From NCBI GenBank assembly GCA_021234155.1, contig JAJEKV010000003.1, forward strand, positions 24,092,874 through 24,156,873: 64,000 nucleotides of DNA, read 5' to 3'. Origin of the DNA: Isoetes taiwanensis. Lineage: Eukaryota > Streptophyta > Lycopodiopsida > Isoetales > Isoetaceae. Of this stretch, positions 10,775-23,680 are shown one piece after another. The notes beneath the pieces are model-generated. The model was not told the origin of the DNA, did no database searches, and saw only the letters and a program-made list of their open reading frames with translations. The translations under genes were made by a program, and so were the position numbers. Numbering within the stretch: position 1 is the stretch's first letter; each line of letters starts with the position of its first letter.

Positions 10775-13700
10775 CCTTCCCACCTCTTACTTTGCTATAT
10801 GGGTTTTACTTTTCGTTCAATATTGGCCGATGGGCTTCTGCATTTTTTCCAACGTAGCACGTAGTGCTTTTGAAGGGCACCAAGGGGAAGCCCACATGAG
10901 TTGAGACTATATTTTTTCTATCTCGGGATGGCCCCATGGCTTTCGAGGATCCTCATGGATCATCTCTTCAAATTTCAATATTATGCTCTTATATTTCTAG
11001 TCCAACTTTTATAGCTTGCGACTCTTGGCCCCCTGGATGGCTCCTAACATAATTTCCAGTCACATATGGTTAGGTCTTGCAGTTTGGAGCTCATTGATGT
11101 GCATGGAGCTGCTTTTTATACGCCTATATTTTCCTATCTCGGCGTAGTGCTGTGGTTTTCGAGGATCCTCATGGATCGTCTTTTCCATTTTGCTATTGTG
11201 CTCATGTATTTGTAGTCCAACTTTGTAGCTTGTAGACTCTTGGCCCATAGATGGCTCCTAACACGCGTTGACAATCACATGTTGTTTGGTCTTCGGTTTG
11301 GAGATCTCGATGTGCATAAGGTTGCTTTTGATCTGGCGGCCAAGGGGACACATGGAGCAGTATCTTAGCGGGACAGATTTGAGTCACTGTTTGGATGGGT
11401 GGCGTGACCTGACTATTGCAGTTGTTGCAATTTGGGAGCGTTATAGTATAGCGACTTTCTGAATGTTCTATGTGGGGGTTTGAACTCATTGTACACAATT
11501 ATCTTATATATCGAGTGGTCTAACCCGAGTTGTATTTGTTGTTTTACTCATTTGGGGTTTATCATTTTGTTCCCCTCTTCACTCATTTTGGGGTTCATCA
11601 ATTTGTTCCCGTATGGGTCATTGTATTTTTTCATTCAAAACTCAATGGAACACCACTTCACTTGATATTTGTGCATAAGGACCTAGATATAGTCTACATG
11701 CATTCTTCTAGATAATTCAAACAATATGAAAGCCTATGCAAGCAAAGAGATTATATAAGAAAAACGTGTTTAAGATTCAAGGTCTACAATCTTTTAGTAT
11801 ATCCGTGTTCTTAAAACCAAAGTTGTATGGGTATGCTAGACACCAAAGGTTAGGATGGGGGAGCAATTCACTTCAATGCAATGGAATAAATGAGGTTGAC
11901 ACTTCTTCAATATTGGAACTCAAAATAATATTCTTTTGAGCAGTGATTTTGGCACTAGGAACTATAAAACTCATCAAGCCAGCAATGCATATAGTAGGTG
12001 CCAAAAAGCAGGATATATTTCTGCCAAATGTGCAAAATCAGAAAATGAAAAATCAGAAAATGACTGAAAGAATGGCTTTGTCAAAATGAACTCATTTGTT
12101 GTAAGCACAGATTCATCTGTTAATGAAGAAAAGTACTTGGATTTCACAAAATGAAACATTGCTGGAGCTACAAGAGCATTATCAAAACGAATAACTGAGT
12201 TAGAAATCATTTGGTTATCAAAGGTTTAAAAAAAAAAAAAAAAAAAAAACAGAGAGCTTTTAATGGCATGTTATATAATACATAAGACTCAACATCTAAT
12301 CGATTGCTTGGTTCTCTTCACATGAGTAAGAGCATCTTCAAGATTGTAGACACCAGCTTAGTTGAACTCCCATGTGTAACATCTCTACGTGGGAAGTATA
12401 CCCCATGTCACATCTCCAGAAAATGGTTAAAAATATTGCCTGAGACTCATGCAATAGCCAATTCACTACTCCTATGGGACAAGCGAACATGTGGAATTTG
12501 TGATTTAACCCCTTTGCGTGAAATGTTTCTTCCTATCTATCGGTCTCTATTGGAAAGCATTAATATCCTTCCTTTAGGTATCATAAAAGACATCCATCAT
12601 TCAATGTAGGTTGGTTTCTTTGTTTTGCCATTTATAAAGGAATATTCTTATTCTTTTTATCATCTCTAATGGTTTGGTTTTGAAGGCTGCAATGCCAATC
12701 TTTAGCAAGTAGTTGATATATTTTTCATGTGTTTTAGTTAACAACATTTCAAGGAAAAATGTTTGGTGCAAATGGAACTGGATGACAATGAAAAGATTCA
12801 TTTGCTTAACCAAAGGCTATAATACTTTGGGTAGATAAAAAGGTGTAGTCACATGGCTAATGGAGGAAACAAAGGATAAGAACCAATAAAAATCATAAAA
12901 TTGCATTCCATGCATTCACTATTGCAACCTCACAATACATAGAAATAAAATTGTTCTTGAATCGAAGTGAATATGAGTTTCTTTTGGTATGTATTGTAAG
13001 TTGGTTTTGGGTTGTGTGCATTCATCTCAAATGCATTCCCAAGTACAAAGACGAATATAAGTTGTATTTATATTTTATCACTATATAATTAATGGTCTTG
13101 CATGTTCCCATTTCTAAACAAGTCTTGCATGGTGTCGCATTCTACTAGTATGATTCACAGCTTATGCCACGTTTCATTGAGGACTTCAACCTTGAATTGA
13201 TAAGAACTAGCATGTAAAAATGCAGTCTCTATATACTGCCGATAGTTTAGAATACTCTTTGCTGCTATTATGGAGTCCTGGAGCACAGGGAGACTTTACT
13301 CGTTGGTGCCAATTGGGTGGTTTTATGGGGTTACTCTTTTCGATAGACAGAGGTTTGCAGCACATCCTTATCATCATAAAATGTAGTAGTGGTTAACATA
13401 TTATTGACTAAGCTTAGGGACAAATAAGAAATTTGTCATTATGCACAACATAAGAGTTATCATAAAAGTCTCAACATTTTTGTAGCATCCAAATCACATG
13501 AGAAGAATGCAAATGTTTTCCACAACCCCACAAATAACCCCCAAATAGCAACGGACTAGATTTTCATAGAATATCTTTGTGCCATGAAAATGTAGAAAGT
13601 GAGACGACTTTTGGCTTAAAATGGTCCACGTTTTACGTGATCCATATTTGTCTAAAACTCCATGGCAATCTCAAGTATTATTGAATCTACGAACAAGCGT

Positions 13701-13845
13701 TAGTGAGATGGGTCTTACGTGATCATACACTTCCAAGAATCTTAACAATCGTATCAACGTTTCTTTCCAATAAGTCACTTATCTAAACTAGATCAAGGAC
13801 AAGAATCCCTTTCTAGGTTCCTTTCTTGAACTGCTACTTAAGGAG
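10763..13845 (+). repeat. Segment R, copy A (3.1 kb)
   Basis: Nearly identical to 29589-32664 (B) and 55983-58372 (C). It carries an A-tract at 12228-12249 (22 A; 26 in B, 13 in C). No protein is recognised. Conserved frames such as 12304-12609 (plus) and 11974-12210 (minus) are shared by all copies, but they would be shared simply because the DNA is. A block at about 12327-12450 recurs, diverged, at about 18606-18730, so R itself contains dispersed repeats. Copy A continues into 13846+ with no LTR element attached. Confidence 0.9.
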
Positions 13846-15167
13846 TTCTAGTAAAGTTTTTTGTTGATCTTGAATCACATGTTGTAGATGTTCTCAAAGT
13901 GTGGCAGTTTGTGCTCTTAATAAGGCAACTTTATGTCAGGCATTAGAAGCCATAATCAAGAACCCTTTGTTAAGTTTCCTAGCATTCAACGGTGATCTTT
14001 GCTCTGCAGCATCCAAGAATTCTGCTAGTACAAGTTAGTGTTTATGTCACACAACATTGAGGACTTTAATCTTCAATTGAGAACAACTAGCATGCAAACA
14101 AAATCTAGAGGGCTACTCTTTTCTATAGGCAGAGGTTTGTAGTGCATCCCTATCAGACATCCCCTGCAGCAAGCCTCTAATATACAATGTAGTAGTGGTT
14201 AACACGTTGATAGCTGAGCTTAGGTGCAGAATCTCAAAGTTCTTGTTATGCATAACTAACCTGCCAGCACGTATTTGCCATTAAGCGTACCTTGTTTGCA
14301 AAAACTAATCTAATAAATGTGTACTCATAGGAGCAGGGAACAAATTATACATTTTTGAAATAAAAGCATCAGTTACTGAGACAATTAGATGGATATTCCT
14401 TTATGTCATAGCTAGTGACTTGATATTGTCAAAGTGTCAGGCAGTTTGCGCTCTTACATTCAATAAGCCATATATGATCAGTGCAGCTCCCATTATTAAG
14501 TTTCTAAGCTACTTGCTATAACACACACTCCGCCTTTGATATAACATGCTTGGTTGCAGAGGCATTGTTAAATGGAGCAGGAAGTGTGGTTAGAAACTGC
14601 ACTGAGATTTCTTTGTGCCTTAGCTGGTAACTTGATCTTCTCAAGTGTAAAGCAGTTTGTTTTCTTCACACATAAGATGCTAATCTCACTTAATTTCGGG
14701 CATTAGAAGCCATGATGAGTGCAGCTCGCAGTGTTAAGTTTCTAACTACTTCTTATAACATGCAGAACTGACTCCGCCTTTGACATAATATGCTTGGTTT
14801 GTAGCAGGAGCATTTGTAAGTGTGGCAAGAAGGCTGTGATTTAGAGTCTACATTTTGATGGTCCATAAGAATGCATTGCGCATAGGCATAGTGCTAGAAA
14901 TATATCAAGTTTGCACATGTGATGATTAGACTAGATCTTTCTATTATCTTCAATACCAACTTTCTGTATACTAGAAAAGGTATACTACATCTGATAACAT
15001 AGACATGAAAAGATAAAAAACCAAGTAGTCAAAATAAAAGGAGATGACTGACATGAATTCTTACAAACAAAGGACATCAAGTGCAAAAAATCTTTATAAA
15101 TTCTCCACGTATTTACAACCCAAATGGGAGCTGTACAATCTCAATAACCATATAGAAATGGCAGTGA
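13846..15167 (+). repeat. Dispersed repeats downstream of R copy A
   Basis: Contains a block at about 14290-14570 that recurs, diverged, at about 18800-19100. A second block (about 14750-15080) recurs at 19240-19540, in the right inverted-repeat arm (about 5070-5400) and, inverted, in the left arm (about 650-1010). Landmarks are ACTCCGCCTTTGACATAA and CAAGTAGTCAAAATAAAAGG. No coding potential seen. Confidence 0.7.
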
Positions 15168-18100
15168 CGGCAAAGAAGCATGTCACATATTTTTAGCACA
15201 TTATATAAACCATGGGTGCATCGTTTCCCTTGGACACATAGACCTATTGTCAAAGATTCCCCTAAAACACTTGGATCCTCCCTCGATTCCCTAAGATTCC
15301 ACTAAGATCCCTCTAGATTCTTAAGATTCTATATAAACCCCTAGATTTTCAAATATTATTTGAAAATCTGTTTAGATGCCCCAAGATTCTATGTAGATTC
15401 TCCTAGATTCCCTTAAATTCTATGAAGATTCCCCTAGATTCTCAAAGATTCCATCAAGATTTGTCTAGATTCTTAAGCATTTTTTGAAGATTCTCTTAAA
15501 TTTCCCTAGATTCTTTTGAGATTCCCATAGATTCCTTAAGATTCTCTTGAGATTCCCTTGATTCCCAAATATTATCCCAAGATTACATAGGTTCTTTTAG
15601 ATTCCCTTAGGTTCTATGAAGATTCCCTTAGATTATCCGAGGTTGCACGGAATGATGTCAAACCACTACTCATTGAAAAGCATTCAATGAGAGGAATCCA
15701 ATGGCGTGGGTCCCACTTTGATCCGAGATCTCGATCGCAAGATAATGTCGTTTGAAGGCAACACAAAAGAAGGAAGCTTCCATAAAAGCTTCATAATTAA
15801 TGGGGTGCCACCTCATTACCTTTTCATTAAATAAGGGTGACACCTCACCTCCTTTGATATGAAAAAGTCTAATTTAATAAAAAAAATGTAGGATTTTCTC
15901 CTCCCCCCTTTGATCTAACGGTGGAGATTGGTTACACCTTGCACCTTCCTTATAAAAATCAAGGGCCATGATTTCGCCTCCCCTTTTTGATCCAATGGTC
16001 CAGGGATGTGTTGCATGCCCTCATGCATAGCCATGGATGCCCCATGCATGACCCATCCATAATCCAATGGCCCAGGTTTCGCCACACAACCAGTGCCCCC
16101 AATCCGACGGCAAAGAAGCATGTCACATATTTTTAGCACATTATATAAACCATGGGTGCATCGTTTCCCTTGGACACATGGGTGCATCGTTTCCCCTATA
16201 TTCTTTTGATATTCCTATAGATTCCTTAAAATTCTCTTTATATTTCCTCGATTTCCAAAGGTTATCCCAAGATTTTTTTAGATTCCTTTAGGTTCCTAAA
16301 GATTCTCTTGAGATTCCCCTAGATTCTTCTAGACTCCCTAAGATTCCATGTAGATTCTTCTGGATTCTCTTAGATTCTATGAAGATTCCAGTATAGAACA
16401 CACTTATTGTCAAAGATTCCCCTAAAACACTTGGATTCTCCCTCGATTCCCTAAGATTCCACTAAGATCCCCCTAGATTCTTAAGATTCTACATAAACCC
16501 CTAGATTTTCAAATATTATTTGAAGATTTGTTTACATTCCCCAAGATTCTATGTAGATTCTCCTAGATTACCTTAAATTCTATGAAGATTCCTTTAGGTT
16601 CCTAAAGATTCTCTTGAGATTCCCCTAGATTCTTCTAGACTCCCTAAGATTCCATGTAGATTCTTCTGGATTCTCTTAGATTCTATGAAGATTCCACTAT
16701 AGAACACACCTATTGTCAAAGATTCCCCTAAAACACTTGGATCCTCCCTCGATTCCTTAAGATTCCACTAAGATCCCTCTAGATTCTTAAGATTCTATAT
16801 AAACCCCTAGATTTTCAAATATTATTTGAAGATCCGTTTAGATGCCCCAAGATTCTATGTAGATTCTCCTAGATTCCCTTAAATTCTATGAAGATTCCCC
16901 TAGATTCTCAAAGATTCCATCAAGATTTGTCTAGATTCTTAAGCATTTTTTGAAGATTCTCTTAAATTTCCCTAGATTCTTTTGAGATTCCCATAGATTC
17001 CTTAAGATTCTCTTGAGATTCCCTTGATTCCCAAATATTATCCCAAGATTACATAGGTTCTTTTAGATTCCCTTAGGTTCTATGAAGATTCCCTTAGATT
17101 ATCCGAGGTTGCACGGAAGGATGCCAAACCACTACTCATTGAAAAGCATTCGATGAGAGGAATCCAATGGCGTGGGTCCCACTTTGATCCGAGATCTCGA
17201 TCGCAAGACCTTTTCATTAAATAAGGGTGACACCTCACCTCCTTTGATATAAAAAAGTCTAATTTAATAAAAAAATGTAGGATTTTCTCCTCCCCCCTTT
17301 GATCTAACGGTGGAGATTGGTTACACCAAATTCACTTTAGTAGGAAGCTTCCTTGCACCTTCCTTATAAAAATCAAGGGCCATGATTTCGCCTCCCCTTT
17401 TTGATCCAATGGTCCAGGGATGTGTTGCATGCCCTCATGCATAGCCATGCATGCCCCATGCATGACCCATCCATAATCCAATGGCCCAGGTTTCGCCACA
17501 CAACTAGTGCCCCCAATCCGACGGCAAAGAAGCATGTCACATATTTTTAGCACATTATATAAACCATGGGTGCATCGTTTCCCTTGGACACATAGACCTA
17601 TTGTCAAAGATTCCCCTAAAACACTTGGATCCTCCCTCGATTCCCTAAGATTCCACTAATATCCCCCTAGATTCTTAAGATTCTATATAAACCCCTAGAT
17701 TTTCAAATATTATTTGAAGATCCGTTTAGATGCCCCAAGATTCTATGTAGATTCTCCTAGATTCCCTTAAATTCTATGAAGATTCCCCTAGATTCTCAAA
17801 GATTCCATCAAGATTTGTCTAGATTCTTAAGCATTTTTTGAAGATTCTCTTAAATTTCCCTAGATTCTTTTGAGATTCCCATAGATTCCTTAAGATTCTC
17901 TTGAGATTCCCTTGATTCCCAAATATTATCCCAAGATTACATAGGTTCTTTTAGATTCCCTTAGGTTCTATGAAGATTCCCTTAGATTATCCGAGGTTGC
18001 ACGGAAGGATGCCAAACCACTACTCATTGAAAAGCATTCGATGAGAGATCTCGATCGCAAGACCTTTTCATTAAATAAGGGTGACACCTCACCTCCTTTG

Positions 18101-18447
18101 ATATAAAAAAGTCTAATTTAATAAAAAAATGTAGGATTTTGTCCTCCCCCTTTGATCTAACGGTGGAGATTGGTTACACCAAATTCACTTTAGTAGGAAG
18201 CTTCCTTGCACCTTCCTTATAAAAATCAAGGGCCATGATTTCGCCTCCCCTTTTTGATCCAATGGTCCAGGGATGTGTTGCATGCCCTCATGCATAGCCA
18301 TGCATGCCCCATGCATGACCCATCCATAATCCAATGGCCCAGGTTTCGCCACACAACCAGTGCCCCCAATCCGACGGCAAAGAAGCATGTCACATATTTT
18401 TAGCACATTATATAAACCATGGGTGCATCGTTTCCCTTGGACACATA
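15168..18447 (+). repeat. Satellite-like array rich in AGATTC motifs
   Basis: Large units are marked by the block ACGGCAAAGAAGCATGTCAC at about 15168, 16107, 17519 and 18373 (spacings about 0.94, 1.41 and 0.85 kb). A second marker, ATTGTCAAAGATTCCCC, occurs near 15247, 16408, 16711 and 17602. Much of each unit is a degenerate minisatellite of about 10-12 bp containing AGATTC or AAGATTC. Minus-strand frames of about 84 codons repeated at 15915, 17332 and 18185 are by-products of the repeat, not genes. Units differ by block deletions and rearrangements. Confidence 0.8.
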
Positions 18448-19717
18448 GAATAATTTTATAGAATAGAATAGATAATGATAAAGATGCTAAGAACAATTGA
18501 ATGAATTGTAAATGCAATGATGCAATTTATAAGTCTTTAAATCCCAATGCCATGTCCAAGAAGGCAGCCTTTGCAGATAGAGCTAGGAGGAAAGCACACG
18601 AGTTAGAGCATCTTCAAGATTTTAGACACCAGCTTAGTTGGACTCCCATGTGTAACATCTCCATATGGGAAGTATACCCCATGTCATTTCTCCTGAAAAT
18701 GGTTTAAGAATATTGCCTGGGACTCATTCAATTAACATGTTGACAGCTGAGCTTAGGGGCAGAATCGCAAAGTTCTTATTACGCATAACTAACTTGCCAG
18801 CACATATTTGCCATTAAGCGCACCTAGTTTGCCAATAATCTGATAAATGTGACTCCTAGGAGCAAGGAACAAATTATACGTTTTTGGAAATAAAAGCATC
18901 GGTTACTGAGACAACTAGATGGAGATTCCTTTGTGTCAAAGTGTAAGGCAGTTTGTGCTCTTGCATTCAATAAGCCATATATGATCGGTGCATCGCCCAT
19001 TATTAAGTTTCTAAGCTACTTGTTATAAAATGCACTCTGCCTTTGACATAACATGCTTGCTTGTAGAGGCATTGGTAAGTCTAACATGAAGTGTGGTTAG
19101 AAATTGCATTGAGATTTCTTTATGCCTTAGCTAGTAACTTGATCTTCTCAAGCGTAAAGCAGTTTGTGCTCTTACATTTAATCAAGCCAATCTCACTTTA
19201 TTTTGGGTTTAGAAGCCATGATCAGTGCAGCTCATTGTGTTAAGTTCTTAACCTACTTGTTATAACATGCAAAACTGACTCCACCTACTGCGTGGTTTGT
19301 AGCATAAGCATTGGTAAGTGTGGCAGGAAGGCTGTGATTTAGAGTCTACATTATTATAGTCCATAAGAATGCATCGTGCGCAGGCATAGTGCTAGAAATA
19401 TACAAGTTTTCACATGTAATGATTAGACTGGATCTTCTTATTATCTTCAGTACCAAGTTTCTATATACTAGGAAAGATATACTACATCTGATAGCATAGA
19501 TATGAAAAGATAAAAGACCAAGTAGTCAAAATAAAAGGAAGTAAATATGTTTGAGCATGATATATTGAGAGGGAAAGGGACTATAAAAATGGATTCTTAT
19601 GTATATGATCATCTTTATCTCTATTTTGCATATGAATTCTATTTTAATTCCATAAATTCGAGAGTCTGGGTTGTCTGGCAGAAATAAACATGCTCGGTTC
19701 CCAATACATTATGGAGT
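18448..19717 (+). repeat. Dispersed repeat blocks, no gene
   Basis: Holds diverged copies of the R-derived block (about 18606-18730) and of the blocks at 14290-14570 (about 18800-19100) and 14750-15080 (about 19240-19540), in the same order as downstream of R copy A. The satellite array thus appears to have expanded between two copies of the same repeat region. Confidence 0.6.
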
Positions 19718-19993
19718 TTGTTACTGCCATTAAAACAATCACATGCACCATCATTTGAAAAAGAAATAATCTTTGCCATAGTAGCTCCAAAGGAATATTT
19801 GTTAGAACAGAAACATGGGCACATAAAATTTAGACTTCACAATATTCCTCAAGGGTTGTTTGTTAATGGTCTGAAAGAACTTACAGCTAATATGCATTCA
19901 ATTCTATGGAGTAGTTCCATGTGTTGCAAGGTTATTTTGAAGATGAGTTTGCATGTTAAGTCAGAACAGGTCTTTGCTAATGTTGCAGGTTAG
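19718..19993 (+). CDS. Unrecognised 91-codon open frame
   Basis: Opens with ATG and runs 91 codons, with mixed, reasonably protein-like composition (charged and hydrophobic residues interspersed, e.g. KFRLHNIPQGLFVNGLKEL). I do not recognise a family, and there is no partner gene, promoter or poly(A) signal that I can defend. It may be an exon or fragment of a decayed gene, or chance. The following 440 bp (to 20432) has overlapping short frames with no recognised product. Confidence 0.15.
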   Translation: MLLPLKQSHAPSFEKEIIFAIVAPKEYLLEQKHGHIKFRLHNIPQGLFVNGLKELTANMHSILWSSSMCCKVILKMSLHVKSEQVFANVAG

Positions 19994-20432
19994 ATGCTTC
20001 TATACCTTCAATTATAGAGCAATCCCATGTGTTTTTCTAGATCAATCCATCTGCTACTGGAGTGGGTTCCATCAGATAAAGAAATGGCATTCAATTCGAA
20101 GGTATCCAGTTGCATTGATCATCATACTTATCGTTTCCTTCAGCTTTCAGGTTTAGATCCTATGTTATGTGTTATGTTTTGTGTGCTTCACCTTATGTTA
20201 GTCTTCACATTCATGTGCAGCGGATAAGTATGAAAAGCATTCTGTTGGCAACGTCACAACGGTATTTCCAGACCACCCAAAGAGCAATGTTCACAAGTGA
20301 GGCATCAATACAGCTTCTATCTGAGATCAATATCAGTCCTGACCATTCTAATTCGAGGACAGACAAACGAATGATGGGGCTAACCCAATGCCAGTACTCC
20401 ATGATCATGGGGCAAAAGATCATGATCCATTG

Positions 20433-20454
20433 GGCATCCATGATCATGGATGCC
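20433..20454. other. Perfect 22-bp palindrome
   Basis: Centred on TGATCA, with arms GGCATCCA and TGGATGCC. It sits among several other ATGATCATGG and CATGATCC words (20400-20455), so the locus is locally palindrome-rich. It lies at the 3' end of the minus-strand LINE fragment. Confidence 0.75.
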
Positions 20455-21930
20455 AAATGGATTCCCGAACCGAACATCCAAGTGAACACCTGTCTACATC
20501 TATTATACCCTTGTTATATAAACTCACATTTGTACTTAGCCCCCCCCCTTCAAGGGCCATCCATATGAAGAATTGAATCTTCTTGGAGCTGATGGATTTC
20601 CAAGAATTGGCTAAAACTGCTTTAGCCACGACGTTACTCATTCCCAGTCTTATCTCTACTTTTAACGGAACGTCTTGACCTAGAGATTGATAGATCTTTG
20701 ACACACTGTAATGTTGACATCCATCGAGTAGCCACCTTTCTTGTGGCCCAACAACTCCTGACACATAAGTGACATTCTTCAGGATCTCCCGTAACATTGT
20801 TTAGTAGAGGAAATTGTCTGCTTGAGCTTCGTCCAACTAGTCCATCTGCTATTTAACCACAGGTGTTGCAACCGTATGATACCTACATTCTTCCACTTAA
20901 TCAAGATGCGAAGATGGGAGAGTGCTAAGGGGAACCTTCCCCTTTCCCAAATCTTTGTGTTCCAGAAAATACTAAATCCTCCTGCTTCTCTAGGAGGATT
21001 CATAGGGATAAATATGTGTTGTACTTCCTTCCAGGCTTGAAAAATCCTTCTCATTACTGGGGATGTCCCAGGAGCCATCTTAAAACTATAGAGGTACCTC
21101 CTTTAGTACCCTTCGCCGCACAGGTAAATGAGGACAAATTGTTACCTACTCAATTGCTAATAGATCTTGCCTCAAAATCTGGAAGTCGGGGCCCCTATAA
21201 AAGCACAATGTCTGAATTCTGATGGCTGTCGACATCCTTCCATACTTCAACACGCGTTTTATTCCATGAAGGTTCCAAGATGCAATCTTCATGTGGCAAA
21301 AAGAATCAATGTCCTTTGCCTCCACTTGGGCCACCCAGATCCACCTAAAAGCTTGGAGTAAAGAAGCTTTATTGTAGTGGAATATCTTTCTCCAAAGATT
21401 AGAGACCGCAGCATCCCTTCTGGCAAGGGGTCCCATGTCAGGATATACCCCACTTTGAATGAGCATCTGGGGAATACATTTCTAGAGCACGAATGCCAAT
21501 CATTGTGTACCTTTGCCTCACCTTGCCTTGTAACAGAGCATACCACCCCAAAAGTTTTTCCCCTTTATGGACCCACATACAAAGAGATAGTACATACAAA
21601 GAGTCCCTTTTCTAAATGTATGAAGCCATTTTTATAAATCCAAACCTTTCCATAGGGCCCATAGGTTTTAACCAATGACCTTAACATTGTTCTTGCTAGA
21701 AGCCTAAGGGTTTCACTTTTAGAGTTTGGCTTAGTCCTTCGAATGGCCCCAACATATCTCACTCTAGCTTGTCGGACTTGAGGAACCATTTCATACACTG
21801 TCGTAGTTGTGTGATGATGATACACTATCATTCTTATCATATTTGCTCTACAGCTTTTAGCCGGACCACATTTCATGTAGCCCCTTTCGAAGTTACCACT
21901 CCAGCAAACCAAACTAGCGACTCCTATCAC
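20440..21930 (-). pseudogene. Decayed LINE ORF2 (reverse transcriptase C-terminal half)
   Basis: On the minus strand, 20444-20797 encodes a segment resembling the plant zf-RVT domain of L1-type LINEs: RWLLDGCQHYSVSKIYQSL, then WKSISSKKIQFFIWMALEGG and a RCSLGCSVRESIWH ending (compare RW..D..G.FSVKSAY, PPK.KFFLWLA, C..C...ES..H). Upstream frames 20779-21078, 21146-21466 and 21565-21930 contain tryptophan-rich stretches plausible for the preceding linker region, but in different frames with stops. No endonuclease or catalytic YxDD motif is visible, so this is the 3' part only. The zf-RVT call is fair; the upstream parts are tentative. Confidence 0.5.
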
Positions 21931-22402
21931 CTAGTGTTGAGCAAATCTTAATAGTTTGTTTATAGCAAAATTATTCAGCCAGATCGTTGATGCTTTTAAG
22001 GACCTGTGAACAAATAAATCCAGATCATTACATGGGCCATAGCTCTGGCACAAACGCAAAGCTTGTCGGGTCTGTGCATATCTACAAATTGTGCCATATA
22101 TCTGACGTTAGCAGAAGGTTGAGTTTTGGCAACTTGTGTATCCTGCATCCACAGATTGAGAGCCATTATGATACATGTCAAATGGAGAGCTCATAATGGA
22201 CGATCTTCAATTTTCAATGAAGTGCAGATAGAATGGATTAAGATAGGGCTCAAAATGGTTGTGCGTACAAATCTCTTTTTTTTTCCGCCGGAGGGGGGAG
22301 GAGGGTGGGACGCGAAGAATCCAACCTTGTATGCATCTATACAGAGTTGTAAGTAGTTTTTTCTTTATGGATGTTTTTGTGACTGGATTAAGAACAAGAT
22401 CA
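21931..22402. other. Unassigned flank of TE1
   Basis: Not part of TE1: similarity to the related element TE2 begins only at 22403. No LTR, target duplication or coding frame recognised. A G-rich stretch lies at 22285-22315. Confidence 0.5.
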
Positions 22403-23680
22403 CGGGTTCGGTGGGCAACGCTCAATTGCCACAAGCATCAGCTCGGAAAACAGGAAGGGACAAGAAGAGGAGCAAGAGAAGGAGATCCCCCAGCTCGGAT
22501 TCCTCTGACTCAAGCTCAGACTCAGACTCCGACTCCGAGGAAGAAGAAGAGCAGGCCCAGGACCGAACAGATGGAAGGCAAAGGAATACTGAAGATGGAA
22601 GGCAGAGGAACACCCCAGATGGACGACAAAGGGACACAAGAGTCTCTGACTACCAGAAGAAGGTAGACTCTGCTTTGGGAAATGTTTGGAAAGCCAGGAA
22701 ACTCGAGCAATTCTCGGGCGAGAACAGGTCAGGAATGGAGGCCGAGGCTTGGCTTGATGAGATGAGTGAATATGGCAACGCTTATGATATGAAGGACAAG
22801 GATAAAGGCCGAGTGGCAACAGCCAACCTGAAAGGAGCAGCACGCATTTGGTGGAAGGGGTATGCAAAGGCCCATGGCTTGAGCAGGGATGCTTGCAGGT
22901 TCAAGAAGTTTGCTAAAGCCTTCAAGCGCCACTACGTCCCAAGAGAGCACAAGTCCAAAGATGATGCAAAGCAGTTCTATAGGTTGCGGCAAGGAAACAA
23001 GTCGATCCAGAAATATCTGAGAGGAATTCATGAGGCTAAGGCTGTATGTGCCAAAGTTGGGAGAAAAGCATGCAGTGGAAAGCTATATTGAAGGGCTGAA
23101 TGACGAGATTCGCAAACTGGTAAGGGCAATAAACCCTAAGACAGTATCAGAAGCGGAGTGCAAGGCTATAAGCTTGCAAGGAACGGGACCTCAGAATAGC
23201 GGGCAGAGGCAGCAGTATTTCCAGGACAAAGGCAAAGCATCAGGGAGTTATAGCCCTAGAGCAGCAAGTCCAGGTCCAGCTAGAGCCCCATATGGTGGCA
23301 ACCAGGGGAAGCAGCACGAGAAGAAGCAGGTGTCCTTCAAGGACAAGCAGGAGGGGTCAAACTACACCAAAGCAGTACGATCCTTTTTACAAGCTATGCC
23401 CAAGGAGAAGAGGCAAGAGTGCATGGAGAAACAGCTTTGCTTCAGATGCTTCCAGCCAGGCCATAGAACAGCGAACTGCCCCTACGTCAGTGCGGCACTA
23501 GCAGAATTGGGAGATTGGGACATCCTGTCTGATGACGACGACGACGAAGCAGCCCGTGACTACATTCAGGGTGAGTGTCATATCTTTGCCGCAATAGATA
23601 CAGAGCAAGTAGAGAGTCAATATAAGGTAATTTCCACAGTAGGGAAGGCCAAGGCCAAGTCTTTCATAGTGCTGATAGAT
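22403..23680 (+). pseudogene. Gag (partial, frameshifted), TE1
   Basis: The capsid-like region has the Retrotrans_gag signature (AEAWLDEMSEYG, then ARIWWKGYA, then FKRHYVPREHK). It is preceded by a basic and serine/aspartate/glutamate stretch (SDSDSDSEEEEE). A one-base gain near 23017 relative to TE2 (at a CAG site) moves the frame into 23030-23683. The second part carries a canonical CCHC zinc knuckle, CFRCFQPGHRTANC (C-x2-C-x4-H-x4-C), at 23438-23479, the nucleic-acid-binding part of nucleocapsid. The N-terminal 65-80 residues seen in TE2 are absent. Gag would assemble the intracellular particle; this copy cannot make it. Confidence 0.85.

Noticed and set aside
12304-12609. Frame conserved in all three R copies as a gene
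   Set aside because: The copies are nearly identical DNA, so conservation carries no information; no recognisable domain.
15915-18517. Repeated 84-110-codon minus-strand frames in the satellite region
   Set aside because: They recur only because the DNA repeats; no start context, domain or selection signal.
22400-22867. Minus-strand 155-codon and similar serine-rich frames over gag in TE1 and TE2
   Set aside because: Antisense of the Ser/Asp/Glu-rich gag segment; no independent support.
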